64,000 nt of DNA from Pseudomonas sp. GOM7 (GCF_026723825.1 NZ_CP113519.1:744001-808000); one strand, 5' to 3'; counted from the stretch's first letter, positions 1 to 11,471 are shown. Notes: a model not told the origin generated them from the sequence alone. Numbers and translations: made by a program.

Positions 1-113
1 TGCTGAACAACAAGCAAGAGCCGATCGGTACCCGTATTTTCGGGCCAGTGACCCGTGAACTGCGTTCCGAGAAGTTCATGAAGATCGTCTCGCTCGCCCC
101 TGAAGTGCTTTAA
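1..113 (+). CDS. rplN: 50S ribosomal protein L14, C-terminal end (partial)
   Basis: The window opens inside this gene. The readable frame starts at base 3 and gives about 36 residues containing [19 protein letters not shown] and ending in APEVL, the conserved C-terminus of L14. L14 sits at the 30S/50S interface and binds 23S rRNA. The stop at 111-113 lies 11 bp before rplX, with a Shine-Dalgarno sequence (AAGGAG) overlapping the stop, so it is the upstream member of the same operon. The N-terminal part is outside the window. Confidence 0.96.
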   Translation, partial: LNNKQEPIGTRIFGPVTRELRSEKFMKIVSLAPEVL

Positions 114-124
114 GGAGATCCGAC

Positions 125-439
125 ATGCAAAAGATTCGTCGTGACGACGAGATCATCGTGATCGCCGGCAAAGACAAAGGTAAGCGCGGTAAGGTGCTCA
201 AGGTTCTCGCTGACGACCGTCTGGTCGTTGGTGGCATCAACCTGGTGAAGCGTCATACCAAGCCGAACCCGATGTCGGGCGTTCAGGGCGGTATCGTCGA
301 GAAAGAAGCGCCACTGCACGCTTCCAACGTTGCCATCTTCAACTCTGAAACCAACAAGGCTGATCGCGTTGGCTTCAAGGTTGAAGACGGCAAGAAAATT
401 CGTGTCTTCAAGTCCACCCAGAAGCCGGTTGGCGCTTGA
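125..439 (+). CDS. rplX: 50S ribosomal protein L24
   Basis: This 104-residue protein has the usual L24 length and begins [20 protein letters not shown], a KOW motif in which the [12 protein letters not shown] turn binds rRNA. L24 is an assembly initiator of the 50S subunit and later lies near the exit tunnel. It lies between rplN and rplE, the standard spc-operon order. The start is fixed by the AAGGAG at 112-117. Confidence 0.98.
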   Translation: MQKIRRDDEIIVIAGKDKGKRGKVLKVLADDRLVVGGINLVKRHTKPNPMSGVQGGIVEKEAPLHASNVAIFNSETNKADRVGFKVEDGKKIRVFKSTQKPVGA

Positions 440-458
440 GAATCATAGGTAGAACACC

Positions 459-998
459 ATGGCACGACTGAAAGAGATTTACCGGAAGGAAATCGCGCCC
501 AAGCTGAAGGAAGAACTGAAGCTGGCGAACGTGATGGAAGTTCCGCGCATCACCAAAATCACCCTGAACATGGGCCTGGGCGAAGCGATCGGTGACAAGA
601 AAGTCATCGAGAACGCCGTTGCCGACCTCGAGAAGATCACCGGTCAGAAAGTCGTCGTGACTCATGCCCGCAAGTCGATCGCAGGTTTCAAGGTTCGTGA
701 GGGCTGGCCGATTGGCGTCAAGGTCACTCTGCGTCGCGAGCGTATGTACGAGTTCCTGGATCGTCTGCTGTCCATCTCCCTGCCGCGCGTGCGTGACTTC
801 CGCGGCCTGAATGCCAAGTCCTTCGACGGCCGTGGCAACTACAGCATGGGCGTGAAAGAGCAGATCATCTTCCCGGAAATCGATTACGACAAGATCGATG
901 CGCTGCGTGGTCTGGACATCACCCTGACTACCACTGCCCGTAACGATGATGAAGGCCGCGCTCTGCTGCGTGCTTTCAACTTCCCGTTCCGCAACTGA
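459..998 (+). CDS. rplE: 50S ribosomal protein L5
   Basis: The 179-residue product matches the length of bacterial L5 and carries the family blocks [21 protein letters not shown] and [18 protein letters not shown]5 binds 5S rRNA with L18 and L25 and joins the central protuberance to the 30S head. It follows rplX by 19 bp and precedes rpsN by 15 bp. In E. coli the S8 repressor site of the spc operon lies near the start of this gene; I cannot confirm such a fold here by eye. Confidence 0.98.
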   Translation: MARLKEIYRKEIAPKLKEELKLANVMEVPRITKITLNMGLGEAIGDKKVIENAVADLEKITGQKVVVTHARKSIAGFKVREGWPIGVKVTLRRERMYEFLDRLLSISLPRVRDFRGLNAKSFDGRGNYSMGVKEQIIFPEIDYDKIDALRGLDITLTTTARNDDEGRALLRAFNFPFRN

Positions 999-1013
999 TC
1001 GGAGTCTGGACAA

Positions 1014-1319
1014 ATGGCCAAGACAAGCATGAAGAACCGCGAGCTGAAGCGTCAGCAGACGGTTGCCAAGTACGCCAAGAAGCGTGCCGAGCTGAAAGCG
1101 ATCATCGCCAACCCGAACTCCACTCCGGAAGCTCGTTGGGAAGCCCAGGTCGCCCTGCAGAAGCAGCCGCGTGACGCCAGCGCCTCGCGCCTGCGTAACC
1201 GCTGCCGCATCACCGGCCGTCCGCACGGCGTTTACCGCAAGTTCGGTCTGTCGCGTAACAAGCTGCGCGAAGCCGCCATGCGCGGTGACGTACCGGGCCT
1301 GGTGAAAGCCAGCTGGTAA
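1014..1319 (+). CDS. rpsN: 30S ribosomal protein S14
   Basis: The 101-residue protein begins [20 protein letters not shown] and contains [20 protein letters not shown]. It is the long, zinc-free form of S14, since the CxxC-CxxC zinc ribbon of the short paralogue is absent. S14 assembles into the 30S head next to S3 and S10. It is the last gene before a 192-bp gap that holds terminator-like hairpins and a promoter, so it may end a transcription unit. Confidence 0.98.
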   Translation: MAKTSMKNRELKRQQTVAKYAKKRAELKAIIANPNSTPEARWEAQVALQKQPRDASASRLRNRCRITGRPHGVYRKFGLSRNKLREAAMRGDVPGLVKASW

Positions 1320-1336
1320 GGCGTAGTAAAAAAGCG

Positions 1337-1391
1337 AAGCCGGCCTAGTGCCGGCTTTGTCTTTATGTGAACAAGCCCCTTTTGGGGCTTG
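1337..1391 (+). terminator. Two stacked hairpins after rpsN
   Basis: Two perfect hairpins follow rpsN. AAGCCGGC (1337-1344) pairs with GCCGGCTT (1350-1357) and is followed by TGTCTTTA. CAAGCCCC (1372-1379) pairs with GGGGCTTG (1384-1391) across a TTTT loop and is followed by GATTCATTTTT. The second stem overlaps the -35 of the next promoter. Together they look like a terminator or attenuator inside the spc operon; termination itself is inferred. Confidence 0.6.
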
Positions 1392-1417
1392 ATTCATTTT
1401 TGATCGGTCTCTAGAAT
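1389..1417 (+). promoter_or_regulatory. Sigma70-type promoter for rpsH and downstream spc genes
   Basis: TTGATT (1389-1394) and TAGAAT (1412-1417) are separated by exactly 17 bp and are close to the TTGACA/TATAAT consensus. Transcription would start near 1424, leaving a leader of about 88 nt before rpsH. The site lies directly behind two hairpins, which suggests that rpsH-rpmJ can be transcribed separately from rplN-rpsN. Confidence 0.65.
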
Positions 1418-1468
1418 GTCCGGCTCTCCTGAGCCTGGTATTTGCGTGCCGAGCTTTTGGATGATCCC

Positions 1469-1491
1469 ACAGCCTTCTGGCTGTTCTTTTT
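1469..1491 (+). terminator. Attenuator-like hairpin in the rpsH leader
   Basis: ACAGCC (1469-1474), loop TTCT and GGCTGT (1479-1484) are followed by TCTTTTT, which has the form of a short intrinsic terminator. It lies inside the predicted rpsH leader, 20 bp before the start codon. It could act as an attenuator or as part of a ribosomal-protein feedback site. Confidence 0.45.
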
Positions 1492-1511
1492 GTATCAGGA
1501 GCGTCTAGCCC

Positions 1512-1904
1512 ATGAGTATGCAGGACCCGTTAGCGGACATGCTAACTCGTATCCGTAATGCCCAGATGGCTGAAAAGTCCGTCGTAAGCATGCCGTCTTC
1601 CACTCTGAAGGTGGCTGTAGCCAAGGTTCTGAAGGACGAAGGTTACATTGCGGGTTACGAAGTCAATGGCGAAGCCAAGCCGCAGTTGTCCATCGAGCTG
1701 AAGTACTTCGAGGGCCGTCCGGTCATCGAGGAAGTCAAGCGCGTGAGCCGTCCCGGCCTTCGTCAATACAAATCCGTCGATGACCTGCCGAAGGTACGCG
1801 GCGGTCTCGGTGTTTCCATCGTCTCCACCAACAAAGGTGTGATGACGGATCGCGCTGCGCGCGCTGCCGGTGTCGGCGGCGAAGTGCTCTGCACCGTGTT
1901 CTAA
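1512..1904 (+). CDS. rpsH: 30S ribosomal protein S8
   Basis: The 130-residue product starts [20 protein letters not shown] and ends [11 protein letters not shown], both hallmarks of S8. S8 binds the central domain of 16S rRNA early in assembly, and in E. coli it represses translation of the spc operon. A TCAGGAG Shine-Dalgarno lies just upstream at 1495-1501. The gene is preceded by its own putative promoter and a small attenuator-like hairpin, a fitting place for feedback control, although that is inference. Confidence 0.98.
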   Translation: MSMQDPLADMLTRIRNAQMAEKSVVSMPSSTLKVAVAKVLKDEGYIAGYEVNGEAKPQLSIELKYFEGRPVIEEVKRVSRPGLRQYKSVDDLPKVRGGLGVSIVSTNKGVMTDRAARAAGVGGEVLCTVF

Positions 1905-1916
1905 GGGGGGATAAGC

Positions 1917-2450
1917 ATGTCTCGCGTTGCTAAGAACCCCGTCGTGCTGCCTGCCGGTGTCGAGGTCAAACTCGCCGGTCAGCAGCTTTCGGTCAAGGGT
2001 GCCAAGGGCGCTCTGGAACTGAACGTTCACTCGTCCGTGGAAGTGATCCAGGAAGGCTCCGAGCTGCGTTTCGCCGCTCGTAATGGCGACCAGCAGAACC
2101 GCGCCATGGCCGGTACTACTCGTGCCCTGGTCAACAACATGGTCATCGGTGTCAGCCAAGGCTTCGAGCGTAAGCTGCAACTGGTCGGCGTGGGCTACAA
2201 AGCTCAGGCCAAAGGTCAGGTGCTGAACCTCGCTCTGGGCTTCTCCCACCCGATCGACTACGAACTGCCGGCAGGCGTCGTGGCCGAAACCCCGAACCAG
2301 ACCGAGATCCTGATCAAGGGTATCGACAAGCAGCTGGTGGGTCAGGTAGCTGCGGAAATCCGTGATTTCCGTCGTCCTGAGCCGTACAAGGGCAAGGGTG
2401 TTCGTTACGCGGATGAAGTCGTCCGTCGTAAAGAAGCCAAGAAGAAGTAA
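1917..2450 (+). CDS. rplF: 50S ribosomal protein L6
   Basis: The 177-residue protein begins [19 protein letters not shown] and has the duplicated L6 fold, with the C-terminal signature [14 protein letters not shown] near residue 150. L6 sits near the factor-binding site of the 50S subunit. It starts 12 bp after rpsH and ends 11 bp before rplR, in the standard operon order. Confidence 0.98.
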   Translation: MSRVAKNPVVLPAGVEVKLAGQQLSVKGAKGALELNVHSSVEVIQEGSELRFAARNGDQQNRAMAGTTRALVNNMVIGVSQGFERKLQLVGVGYKAQAKGQVLNLALGFSHPIDYELPAGVVAETPNQTEILIKGIDKQLVGQVAAEIRDFRRPEPYKGKGVRYADEVVRRKEAKKK

Positions 2451-2461
2451 GGGGCTGAGAT

Positions 2462-2812
2462 ATGAACGAGAAAAAAGTTACTCGTCTGCGTCGCGCTCGC
2501 AAAGCACGCCTGAAAATGCACGAGCTCGAAGCCGTGCGTCTGTGCGTGTACCGCTCCTCGCAGCACATCTATGCCCAGGTCATCTCGGCCGACGGCAGCA
2601 AGGTCCTGGCCAGTGCCTCGACTTTGGACAAAGCACTGCGCGACGGCGCCACTGGCAACGTCGACGCCGCCAAGAAAGTTGGTCAGCTGGTAGCCGAGCG
2701 TGCGAAAGCCGCTGGTGTGACCCAGGTTGCATTCGACCGTTCTGGCTTCAAGTACCACGGTCGCGTCAAGGCGCTGGCCGATGCTGCTCGTGAAGGCGGG
2801 CTGGAGTTCTAA
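2462..2812 (+). CDS. rplR: 50S ribosomal protein L18
   Basis: The 116-residue basic protein begins [21 protein letters not shown] and ends [16 protein letters not shown], typical of L18. L18 delivers 5S rRNA to the large subunit with L5. It is separated from rpsE by only 3 bp, so the two are very likely translated together. Confidence 0.98.
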   Translation: MNEKKVTRLRRARKARLKMHELEAVRLCVYRSSQHIYAQVISADGSKVLASASTLDKALRDGATGNVDAAKKVGQLVAERAKAAGVTQVAFDRSGFKYHGRVKALADAAREGGLEF

Positions 2813-2815
2813 GTT

Positions 2816-3316
2816 ATGGCAAATAACGACCAAAAGCGCGACGAAGGCTACATCGAGAAGCTGGTTCAGGTGAACCGCGTTGCCAAGACCGTTAAAGGCG
2901 GCCGTATCTTCACCTTCACCGCGCTGACCGTGGTAGGTGATGGCAAGGGTCGCGTCGGTTTCGGCCGTGGCAAGTCCCGTGAAGTACCGGCTGCCATCCA
3001 GAAGGCGATGGAAGCTGCGCGTCGCAACATGATCCAGGTGGATCTGAACGGCACCACCCTGCAGTACCCGGTCAAGTCCGCTCATGGCGCCTCCAAGGTG
3101 TACATGCAGCCGGCATCCGAAGGTACCGGCATCATCGCCGGCGGCGCCATGCGTGCCGTGCTGGAAGTGGCTGGCGTACAGAACGTTCTGGCCAAGTGCT
3201 ACGGCTCCACCAACCCGGTGAACGTGGTGCATGCCACTTTCGAAGGTCTGAAGGCCATGCAATCCCCTGCGTCCGTTGCGGCCAAGCGTGGCAAGAGCGT
3301 CGAGGAGATTCTCTAA
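2816..3316 (+). CDS. rpsE: 30S ribosomal protein S5
   Basis: The 166-residue protein has the double-stranded-RNA-binding S5 N-domain ([19 protein letters not shown]) and the C-domain, with [14 protein letters not shown] and [10 protein letters not shown]5 contributes to decoding fidelity at the mRNA entry site. It follows rplR by 3 bp and precedes rpmD by 2 bp. The length is normal and nothing appears truncated. Confidence 0.98.
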   Translation: MANNDQKRDEGYIEKLVQVNRVAKTVKGGRIFTFTALTVVGDGKGRVGFGRGKSREVPAAIQKAMEAARRNMIQVDLNGTTLQYPVKSAHGASKVYMQPASEGTGIIAGGAMRAVLEVAGVQNVLAKCYGSTNPVNVVHATFEGLKAMQSPASVAAKRGKSVEEIL

Positions 3317-3318
3317 CC

Positions 3319-3498
3319 ATGGCTAACACCGTCAAAGTGACTCTGATCAAGAGCACCAATGGCCGTCTGGCCAATCACAAAGCTTGCGTCAAGGGCCTGG
3401 GCCTGCGTCGCATTGGTCACACCGTCGAAGTTCAGGACACTCCTGAAAACCGCGGCATGATCAACAAGGCTTACTACCTGCTGAAGGTGGAGGGTTAA
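3319..3498 (+). CDS. rpmD: 50S ribosomal protein L30
   Basis: The frame is open further upstream, but the family start is [16 protein letters not shown] at 3319, two bases after the rpsE stop, giving 59 residues, the normal L30 length. The segment [20 protein letters not shown] is the L30 signature. L30 binds 23S rRNA near the 5S rRNA. The Shine-Dalgarno is GAGGAG inside the 3' end of rpsE. Confidence 0.97.
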   Translation: MANTVKVTLIKSTNGRLANHKACVKGLGLRRIGHTVEVQDTPENRGMINKAYYLLKVEG

Positions 3499-3500
3499 TC

Positions 3501-3932
3501 ATGCAACTGAACGATCTGCGTTCCGCGCCGGGTGCCCGTCGCGAAAAGCACCGTCCGGGCCGTGGCATCGGTAGCGGTCTGGGCAAGACCGGTGGCCGTG
3601 GCCACAAGGGTCAAACCTCCCGCTCCGGTGGTTCCATCGCTCCGGGCTTCGAGGGTGGTCAACAGCCGTTGCACCGCCGTCTGCCGAAGTTCGGCTTCGT
3701 TTCCCTGAAGGCTATGGATCGCGCCGAAGTGCGTACCTCCGAGCTGAACAAGGTCGAAGGTGTCGTCACTCTGCAGGCTCTGAAGGATGCCAATCTGGTT
3801 GGCCATCACGTACAGCGTGTGAAAGTCATGCTGTCCGGCGAGGTTACCCGTGCGGTCACCCTGAAAGGTATCGCTGCCACCAAAGGTGCGCGTGCGGCTA
3901 TCGAAGCAGCTGGCGGTAAGTTCGAGGACTAA
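3501..3932 (+). CDS. rplO: 50S ribosomal protein L15
   Basis: The 143-residue protein begins [20 protein letters not shown] and contains the Gly/Arg-rich N-terminal extension ([17 protein letters not shown]) that threads into 23S rRNA. L15 is a late 50S assembly protein. It starts 2 bp after rpmD and its stop abuts the secY start codon with no spacer, so translational coupling to secY is likely. Confidence 0.98.
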   Translation: MQLNDLRSAPGARREKHRPGRGIGSGLGKTGGRGHKGQTSRSGGSIAPGFEGGQQPLHRRLPKFGFVSLKAMDRAEVRTSELNKVEGVVTLQALKDANLVGHHVQRVKVMLSGEVTRAVTLKGIAATKGARAAIEAAGGKFED

Positions 3933-5261
3933 ATGGCTAAGCAAGGTGCTCTCTCTGCGTTGGCAGGTGGCGGGTTGTCCGAACTCTGGGCTCGTCTGCG
4001 TTTTCTGTTCCTGGCGATCATCGTCTATCGGATAGGCGCGCACATCCCGGTGCCCGGCATTAACCCGGACCGCCTGGCGGACTTGTTCCGCCAGAATGAG
4101 GGGACCATTCTTAGCTTGTTCAACATGTTTTCCGGCGGCGCGCTGGAGCGGATGAGCATCTTTGCACTGGGGATCATGCCGTACATCTCGGCTTCGATCA
4201 TCATGCAGCTGATGACCGCCGTCAGCCCGCAGCTGGAGCAGTTGAAGAAGGAAGGTGAAGCTGGCCGTCGCAAGATCAGCCAGTACACCCGCTACGGCAC
4301 TCTCGTCCTGGCATTGGTACAGGCCACCGGCATGTCCGTGGGGCTGGCCAGTCAGGGCGTCGCGTTCTCGGTCGGTTTCGGTTTCCACTTCGTGGCGGTC
4401 ACCACTTTCGTGGCGGGCGCGATGTTCATGATGTGGCTGGGCGAGCAGATCACCGAGCGCGGTGTCGGCAACGGTATCTCGATGCTGATCTTCGCTGGCA
4501 TCGTGGCCGGTCTGCCGAGAGCGATCGGGCAGTCTTTCGAGTCTGCGCGTCAGGGCGATATCAACATCTTCGCCCTGGTTGCCATCGCTCTGCTGGCAGT
4601 GGCGATCATCGGTTTCGTGGTGTTCATCGAGCGTGGTCAGCGTCGCATCGCGGTGCACTACGCCAAGCGTCAGCAGGGCCGCAAGGTCTTCGCTGCGCAG
4701 ACCAGCCACCTGCCGTTGAAGGTGAACATGGCCGGCGTCATTCCTGCCATCTTCGCCAGCAGCCTTCTGCTGTTCCCGGCCTCGCTGGGTTCCTGGTTCG
4801 GTCAGTCCGAAGGTCTGGGCTGGTTGCAGGACATTGCGCAGGCGATCGCTCCCGGTCAGCCGTTGAACATCTTGCTGTTTAGTGCAGGGATCATTTTCTT
4901 CTGCTTCTTCTACACGGCGCTGATGTTCAACCCGAAAGACGTAGCGGAAAACCTGAAGAAGTCCGGTGCCTTTATTCCGGGTATCCGTCCGGGCGAGCAG
5001 TCGGCGCGCTATATCGATGGCGTTCTGACCCGTTTGACCATGTTCGGTGCTCTGTACATGACGGCCGTGTGCCTGTTGCCCCAGTTCCTGGTGGTAGCGG
5101 CCAACGTTCCGTTCTACCTTGGCGGGACCTCGTTGCTGATCGTGGTGGTGGTTGTCATGGACTTCATGTCCCAAGTGCAATCTCACCTCGTGTCTCACCA
5201 GTACGATTCCCTGATGAAGAAAGCCAACCTGAAGGGTTATGGCAGCGGCATGCTCCGCTGA
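3933..5261 (+). CDS. secY: Preprotein translocase subunit SecY
   Basis: The 442-residue inner-membrane protein has ten hydrophobic segments and the SecY blocks [29 protein letters not shown] and the cytoplasmic loop [12 protein letters not shown]. SecY forms the protein-conducting channel with SecE and SecG and is driven by SecA. It starts at the base after the rplO stop and is followed by rpmJ. The length matches E. coli SecY (443). Confidence 0.98.
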
Positions 5262-5289
5262 TCCACCCGTAAGGTTCGAGGAGTTGGTA

Positions 5290-5406
5290 ATGAAAGTTCG
5301 TGCATCGGTGAAAAAGCTGTGCCGTAACTGCAAAATTATCCGTCGCGAAGGTGTCGTGCGGGTGATCTGCAGCGCAGAGCCGCGTCACAAGCAGCGCCAA
5401 GGCTGA
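5290..5406 (+). CDS. rpmJ: 50S ribosomal protein L36, zinc-binding form
   Basis: This 38-residue protein begins [15 protein letters not shown] and keeps Cys11, Cys14, Cys27 and His33, the zinc ligands of the C+ form of L36. Many bacteria carry a second, zinc-free copy under Zur control; none is in this window. A GAGGAG lies at 5278-5283. It closes the spc operon before a hairpin at 5428. Confidence 0.95.
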
Positions 5407-5427
5407 GTGTGAACCACGCGTGATAAG

Positions 5428-5451
5428 CCCGGCAGCTAGTGCGCTGCCGGG
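5428..5451 (+). terminator. Hairpin between rpmJ and rpsM
   Basis: CCCGGCAGC (5428-5436) pairs with GCTGCCGGG (5443-5451) over a TAGTGC loop, followed by TTGATTATTTGTTTTT. It fits an intrinsic terminator ending the spc operon. It directly abuts the promoter of the alpha operon. Confidence 0.7.
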
Positions 5452-5480
5452 TTGATTATTTGTTTTTACAGCGTTAATAT
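5452..5480 (+). promoter_or_regulatory. Sigma70-type promoter of the alpha operon
   Basis: TTGATT (5452-5457) and TAATAT (5475-5480) are spaced by 17 bp. A start near 5487 gives a leader of about 53 nt before rpsM. The position between rpmJ and rpsM is where the alpha operon promoter is expected. Confidence 0.7.
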
Positions 5481-5539
5481 CTCGCGCCCTATTTCTTGGC
5501 TTCCGGGGCGTAGGTAGCTGTCAATTGGAGTTCCACTGA

Positions 5540-5896
5540 ATGGCCCGTATTGCAGGCGTTAACATTCCGGATAACAAGCACACTGTTATCTCGCTGACCT
5601 ACATCTATGGTGTTGGTCGCACCACTGCACAGAAAATCTGTGCCGCTACCGGCGTAAATCCGGCTGCGAAAATCAAGGATCTGACTGACGAGCAGATCGA
5701 GCAACTGCGTGGCGAAGTAGCCAAGGTGAATACCGAAGGCGACCTGCGTCGTGAAGTGAATATGAAGATCAAGCGCTTGATGGATCTGGGTTGCTACCGC
5801 GGCCTGCGTCATCGTAAAGGTCTGCCGGTTCGCGGTCAGCGCACCAAGACCAACGCTCGCACCCGTAAGGGCCCGCGTAAGCCGATCCGCAAGTAA
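5540..5896 (+). CDS. rpsM: 30S ribosomal protein S13
   Basis: The 118-residue protein begins [20 protein letters not shown] and ends in the basic tail [15 protein letters not shown] that reaches the P-site tRNA. S13 is in the head of the 30S subunit and contacts L5 across the interface. It is the first gene of the alpha operon, whose translation is controlled by S4 in E. coli; I cannot confirm the S4 pseudoknot here. Confidence 0.98.
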   Translation: MARIAGVNIPDNKHTVISLTYIYGVGRTTAQKICAATGVNPAAKIKDLTDEQIEQLRGEVAKVNTEGDLRREVNMKIKRLMDLGCYRGLRHRKGLPVRGQRTKTNARTRKGPRKPIRK

Positions 5897-5926
5897 TCGC
5901 ATTCGCGAATCGACAGGAATTTAGTC

Positions 5927-6316
5927 ATGGCAAAACCTGCTGCTCGTACTCGTAAAAAAGTCAAAAAGACGGTGGTCGATGGCATCGCCCACATCCACGC
6001 GTCTTTCAACAACACCATCGTGACCATTACCGACCGTCAGGGTAACGCCCTGTCCTGGGCTACCTCTGGTGGTTCGGGTTTCCGCGGCTCGCGTAAGTCC
6101 ACTCCGTTCGCTGCCCAGATCGCCGCCGAGCGTGCCGGTCAGGCCGCTCTGGAGTATGGCCTGAAGAACCTCGACGTGAACGTCAAGGGTCCTGGCCCGG
6201 GTCGCGAATCCGCTGTGCGTGCTCTGAACGCCTGCGGCTACAAAATCGCCAGCATCACCGACGTGACGCCCATCCCGCACAACGGGTGCCGTCCGCCGAA
6301 GAAGCGTCGCGTGTAA
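5927..6316 (+). CDS. rpsK: 30S ribosomal protein S11
   Basis: The 129-residue protein contains the S11 blocks [20 protein letters not shown] and [25 protein letters not shown] C-terminus (here [19 protein letters not shown]). S11 lies on the 30S platform near the E-site. It is spaced 30 bp from rpsM and 17 bp from rpsD, in the normal alpha-operon order. Confidence 0.98.
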   Translation: MAKPAARTRKKVKKTVVDGIAHIHASFNNTIVTITDRQGNALSWATSGGSGFRGSRKSTPFAAQIAAERAGQAALEYGLKNLDVNVKGPGPGRESAVRALNACGYKIASITDVTPIPHNGCRPPKKRRV

Positions 6317-6333
6317 ACAGGAGACAGTGAGAA

Positions 6334-6954
6334 ATGGCTCGTTACATTGGTCCCAAGTGCAAACTGTCTCGCCGTGAAGGCACCGATCTCTTCCTGAAGA
6401 GCGGTGTTCGCGCGCTGGAATCCAAATGCAATATCGAATCCGCTCCCGGCATCCACGGTCAGCGTCGCGGTCGTCAATCCGACTACGGCACCCAGCTCCG
6501 TGAGAAGCAGAAAGTCCGTCGTATCTACGGCGTGCTGGAGCGTCAGTTCAGTGGTTACTACAAGCAAGCTGCCAGCCAGAAGGGCGCCACCGGCGAAAAC
6601 CTGCTGCAACTGCTGGAGTGCCGTCTGGATAACGTGGTTTACCGTATGGGTTTTGGCGCCACTCGTGCCGAGTCCCGTCAGCTAGTTTCGCACAAAGCGA
6701 TCAGCGTCAACGGTAAGACCGTAAACGTACCGTCCTACCAGGTTAAGGCTGGCGACGTCGTTGCTGTTCGCGAGAAGTCGCGCAACCAGCTGCGCATCGC
6801 TCAGGCTCTCGAGCTCTGCGCCCAACGCGGCCGTGTTGAGTGGGTAGAAGTAGACGCCGAGAAGAAGTCGGGTGTGTTCAAGAACGTCCCGGCTCGTAGC
6901 GATCTGTCCGCTGACATCAACGAGAGCCTGATTGTCGAGCTCTACTCCAAGTAA
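6334..6954 (+). CDS. rpsD: 30S ribosomal protein S4
   Basis: The 206-residue protein begins [20 protein letters not shown] and has the S4-type RNA-binding domain ([20 protein letters not shown]) at residues 95-160. S4 nucleates 30S assembly and is the translational repressor of this operon in E. coli. It lies 22 bp upstream of rpoA. The length equals that of E. coli S4. Confidence 0.98.
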   Translation: MARYIGPKCKLSRREGTDLFLKSGVRALESKCNIESAPGIHGQRRGRQSDYGTQLREKQKVRRIYGVLERQFSGYYKQAASQKGATGENLLQLLECRLDNVVYRMGFGATRAESRQLVSHKAISVNGKTVNVPSYQVKAGDVVAVREKSRNQLRIAQALELCAQRGRVEWVEVDAEKKSGVFKNVPARSDLSADINESLIVELYSK

Positions 6955-6976
6955 GGGCTAGAAAATAGGTGCATCC

Positions 6977-7978
6977 ATGCAGATTTCGGTAAATGAGTTC
7001 CTGACCCCCCGCCACATCGATGTGCAGGAGGTCAGTCCGACCCGCGCCAAGATCACCCTCGAGCCTCTCGAGCGTGGCTTTGGCCATACCCTGGGCAACG
7101 CGCTGCGTCGCATCCTGTTGTCCTCCATGCCTGGCTGTGCAGTGGTCGAGGCCGAGATCGATGGCGTACTCCACGAGTACTCCGCGATCGAAGGTGTGCA
7201 GGAAGATGTCATCGAGATCCTCCTGAACCTGAAAGGTCTGGCCATCAAGCTGCACGGCCGTGACGAAGTGACCCTGTCTCTGTCCAAGAAGGGCCCGGGC
7301 GTCGTTACCGCTGCCGATATTCAGCTGGATCACGATGTCGAAATCGTCAACGGCGACCACGTCATCGCCAACCTGGCCGACAACGGCGCGCTGAACATGA
7401 AGCTCACCGTGGCCCGTGGCCGCGGTTACGAGCCGGCCGATGCGCGTCAGAGCGACGAAGACGAAAGCCGCAGCATTGGTCGCTTGCAGCTCGACGCTTC
7501 GTTCAGCCCCGTTCGCCGTGTTGCTTACGTGGTGGAAAACGCCCGTGTCGAGCAGCGTACCAACCTGGACAAGCTGGTTCTCGATCTGGAAACCAACGGC
7601 ACCCTCGACCCTGAAGAGGCCATTCGTCGTGCCGCGACCATCCTGCAGCAGCAGTTGGCCGCGTTCGTCGACCTCAAGGGTGATAGCGAGCCGGTGGTGG
7701 TCGAGCAGGAAGACGAAATCGATCCGATCCTGCTGCGCCCTGTCGACGATCTGGAACTGACCGTGCGTTCGGCCAACTGCCTCAAGGCGGAGAACATCTA
7801 CTACATCGGCGATCTGATCCAGCGCACCGAAGTAGAGCTGTTGAAGACTCCGAACCTGGGCAAGAAGTCCCTGACCGAAATCAAGGACGTTCTGGCTTCT
7901 CGTGGTCTGTCCCTCGGTATGCGCCTCGATAACTGGCCGCCGGCAAGTCTGAAGAAAGACGACAAGGCGACTGCCTGA
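6977..7978 (+). CDS. rpoA: DNA-directed RNA polymerase alpha subunit
   Basis: The 333-residue protein has the N-terminal dimerisation domain ([20 protein letters not shown] near residues 35-55) and a C-terminal domain with [16 protein letters not shown] helices ([17 protein letters not shown]) that contact UP elements and activators. Alpha dimerises to start core polymerase assembly. Placement between rpsD and rplQ is the usual one. Confidence 0.98.
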   Translation: MQISVNEFLTPRHIDVQEVSPTRAKITLEPLERGFGHTLGNALRRILLSSMPGCAVVEAEIDGVLHEYSAIEGVQEDVIEILLNLKGLAIKLHGRDEVTLSLSKKGPGVVTAADIQLDHDVEIVNGDHVIANLADNGALNMKLTVARGRGYEPADARQSDEDESRSIGRLQLDASFSPVRRVAYVVENARVEQRTNLDKLVLDLETNGTLDPEEAIRRAATILQQQLAAFVDLKGDSEPVVVEQEDEIDPILLRPVDDLELTVRSANCLKAENIYYIGDLIQRTEVELLKTPNLGKKSLTEIKDVLASRGLSLGMRLDNWPPASLKKDDKATA

Positions 7979-8022
7979 TCGTCATCATCACCGAACGAAC
8001 AAGTTTGGTAAGGAATTGAACC

Positions 8023-8409
8023 ATGCGTCATCGTAAAAGTGGCCGTCACCTCAGCCGCACCAGCGCTCACCGCAAGGCCATGTTCCAGAACATGGCGGTC
8101 TCGCTGTTCGAGCACGAGCTGATCAAAACTACCCTGCCGAAAGCCAAGGAACTGCGTCGCGTTGCCGAGCCGCTGATCACCCTGGCCAAGGAAGACAGCG
8201 TTGCCAACCGTCGTCTGGCCTTCGACCGCACTCGCTCGAAAGCCATCGTCGGCAAGCTGTTCAACGATCTGGGCAAGCGCTACGCCACCCGTAACGGCGG
8301 CTACCTGCGCATCCTCAAGTGCGGCTTCCGCGCTGGCGACAACGCCCCGATGGCTTATGTCGAGCTGGTTGACCGTCCGGTCGCTGGCTCGGTAGAAGCT
8401 GCCGAGTAA
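8023..8409 (+). CDS. rplQ: 50S ribosomal protein L17
   Basis: The 128-residue protein begins [20 protein letters not shown], the strongly conserved L17 start. L17 lies near the polypeptide exit tunnel. A GGAATTGAACC stretch precedes the start. It is the last gene of the alpha operon and is followed by a strong intrinsic terminator at 8428. Confidence 0.98.
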   Translation: MRHRKSGRHLSRTSAHRKAMFQNMAVSLFEHELIKTTLPKAKELRRVAEPLITLAKEDSVANRRLAFDRTRSKAIVGKLFNDLGKRYATRNGGYLRILKCGFRAGDNAPMAYVELVDRPVAGSVEAAE

Positions 8410-8427
8410 GCGTCACGTTGTAGAAAG

Positions 8428-8454
8428 AACCGGGCCCTGTGCCCGGTTTTTTTG
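8428..8454 (+). terminator. Intrinsic terminator of the alpha operon
   Basis: AACCGGGC (8428-8435) pairs with GCCCGGTT (8441-8448) over a CCTGT loop, followed by an uninterrupted T run to 8453. It separates rplQ from katG. Confidence 0.9.
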
Positions 8455-8518
8455 TTTCAGGGGCTTGGCGCTCTGATGCTTTCCATTGCTCTTTGGTTCC
8501 TGAAACAAATAAAGATAA

Positions 8519-10783
<2,265 letters not shown>

Positions 10784-10790
10784 GTCTGAA

Positions 10791-10850
10791 TGACGCACCG
10801 CAGTGCGTCAGCAAAACACAACGCCTCCCTCGTGGAGGCGTTGTGCTTTT
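10791..10850. terminator. Tandem hairpins after katG
   Basis: A perfect hairpin TGACGCAC-CGCA-GTGCGTCA occupies 10791-10810. It is followed by CACAACGCCTCC (10817-10828) pairing with GGAGGCGTTGTG (10834-10845) and then CTTTT, with AAAA on the other side. The second hairpin is a convincing intrinsic terminator for katG. Confidence 0.85.
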
Positions 10851-10912
10851 GCTTGACCATGAGCGCCGTCAAGCGGAGCATTGCCCACTCGAATGCAACA
10901 AGGATTGCCGGC

Positions 10913-11377
10913 ATGAAAGGCCATATCGAAGTCATCGACTACCTCAAGCACCTGCTCAAGGGTGAACTGGCCGCGCGCGACCAGTATTTCATCCACTCGC
11001 GGCTGTACGAGGACTGGGGCTTTGACAAGCTCTACGAGCGCATCAATCACGAGATGGAAGAGGAAACCCAGCACGCCGATGCGCTGCTCAAGCGGATTCT
11101 CTTTCTCGAAGGCGTGCCGGACATGGTGCCGAGCCCCTTCAAGTTCGGCCAGACCGTACCCGAAGCGCTGAAGCTGGATCTGGCCCTGGAGTACGAAGTG
11201 CGTGCGGCCCTGAGCAAGGGCATCGAACTGTGCGAGAAACACCAGGATTACCAGACCCGCGACATCCTCCTGGCTCAGCTCAAGGACACCGAGGAAGACC
11301 ATGCCTACTGGCTGGAGATCCAACTGCAACTGATCGACAAGCTGGGGCTGGAGAAGTACCTGCAAAGTCAGATGTGA
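10913..11377 (+). CDS. ftnA: Bacterial ferritin FtnA (BfrA-type without haem ligand)
   Basis: The 154-residue four-helix iron-storage subunit begins [20 protein letters not shown]. Ferroxidase-centre residues Glu18, Glu51 and His54 are in place (ELAARDQYF and EEETQHAD). The position of the haem-ligating Met52 of bacterioferritins is Thr52, as in the P. aeruginosa protein once called BfrA and now FtnA, so haem binding is not expected. The start at 10913 gives the normal family length; the frame is open upstream. The gene lies between katG and uvrA, and iron storage next to peroxide removal makes functional sense. It is followed by a bidirectional terminator shared with uvrA. Confidence 0.93.
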   Translation: MKGHIEVIDYLKHLLKGELAARDQYFIHSRLYEDWGFDKLYERINHEMEEETQHADALLKRILFLEGVPDMVPSPFKFGQTVPEALKLDLALEYEVRAALSKGIELCEKHQDYQTRDILLAQLKDTEEDHAYWLEIQLQLIDKLGLEKYLQSQM

Positions 11378-11471
11378 GCTTCAAGCCGCAAGCTGCAAGA
11401 AAAAGCCAGAGCTGATGCTCTGGCTTTTTGTTTTTGCTCTTACTTGCCGCTTGAAGCTTGCCGCTTGCCGC
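11377..11471. repeat. Terminator flanked by CTTGCCGCTTGAAGCT-type inverted repeats
   Basis: AAAAAGCCAGAGC (11400-11412), loop TGAT and GCTCTGGCTTTTT (11417-11429) form a bidirectional terminator between the convergent ftnA and uvrA genes. It is flanked by AGCTTCAAGCCGCAAGC (from 11377) and, inverted, CTTGCCGCTTGAAGCTTGCC (from 11442). Related repeats recur at 24130-24179. The right-hand repeat runs into the uvrA coding sequence. Confidence 0.8.

Noticed and set aside
3495..5333. Minus-strand open frame of 612 codons opposite rplO-secY
   Set aside because: It is the antisense of rplO and secY, rich in His, Gln and Arg with no family features. High GC produces long antisense frames.
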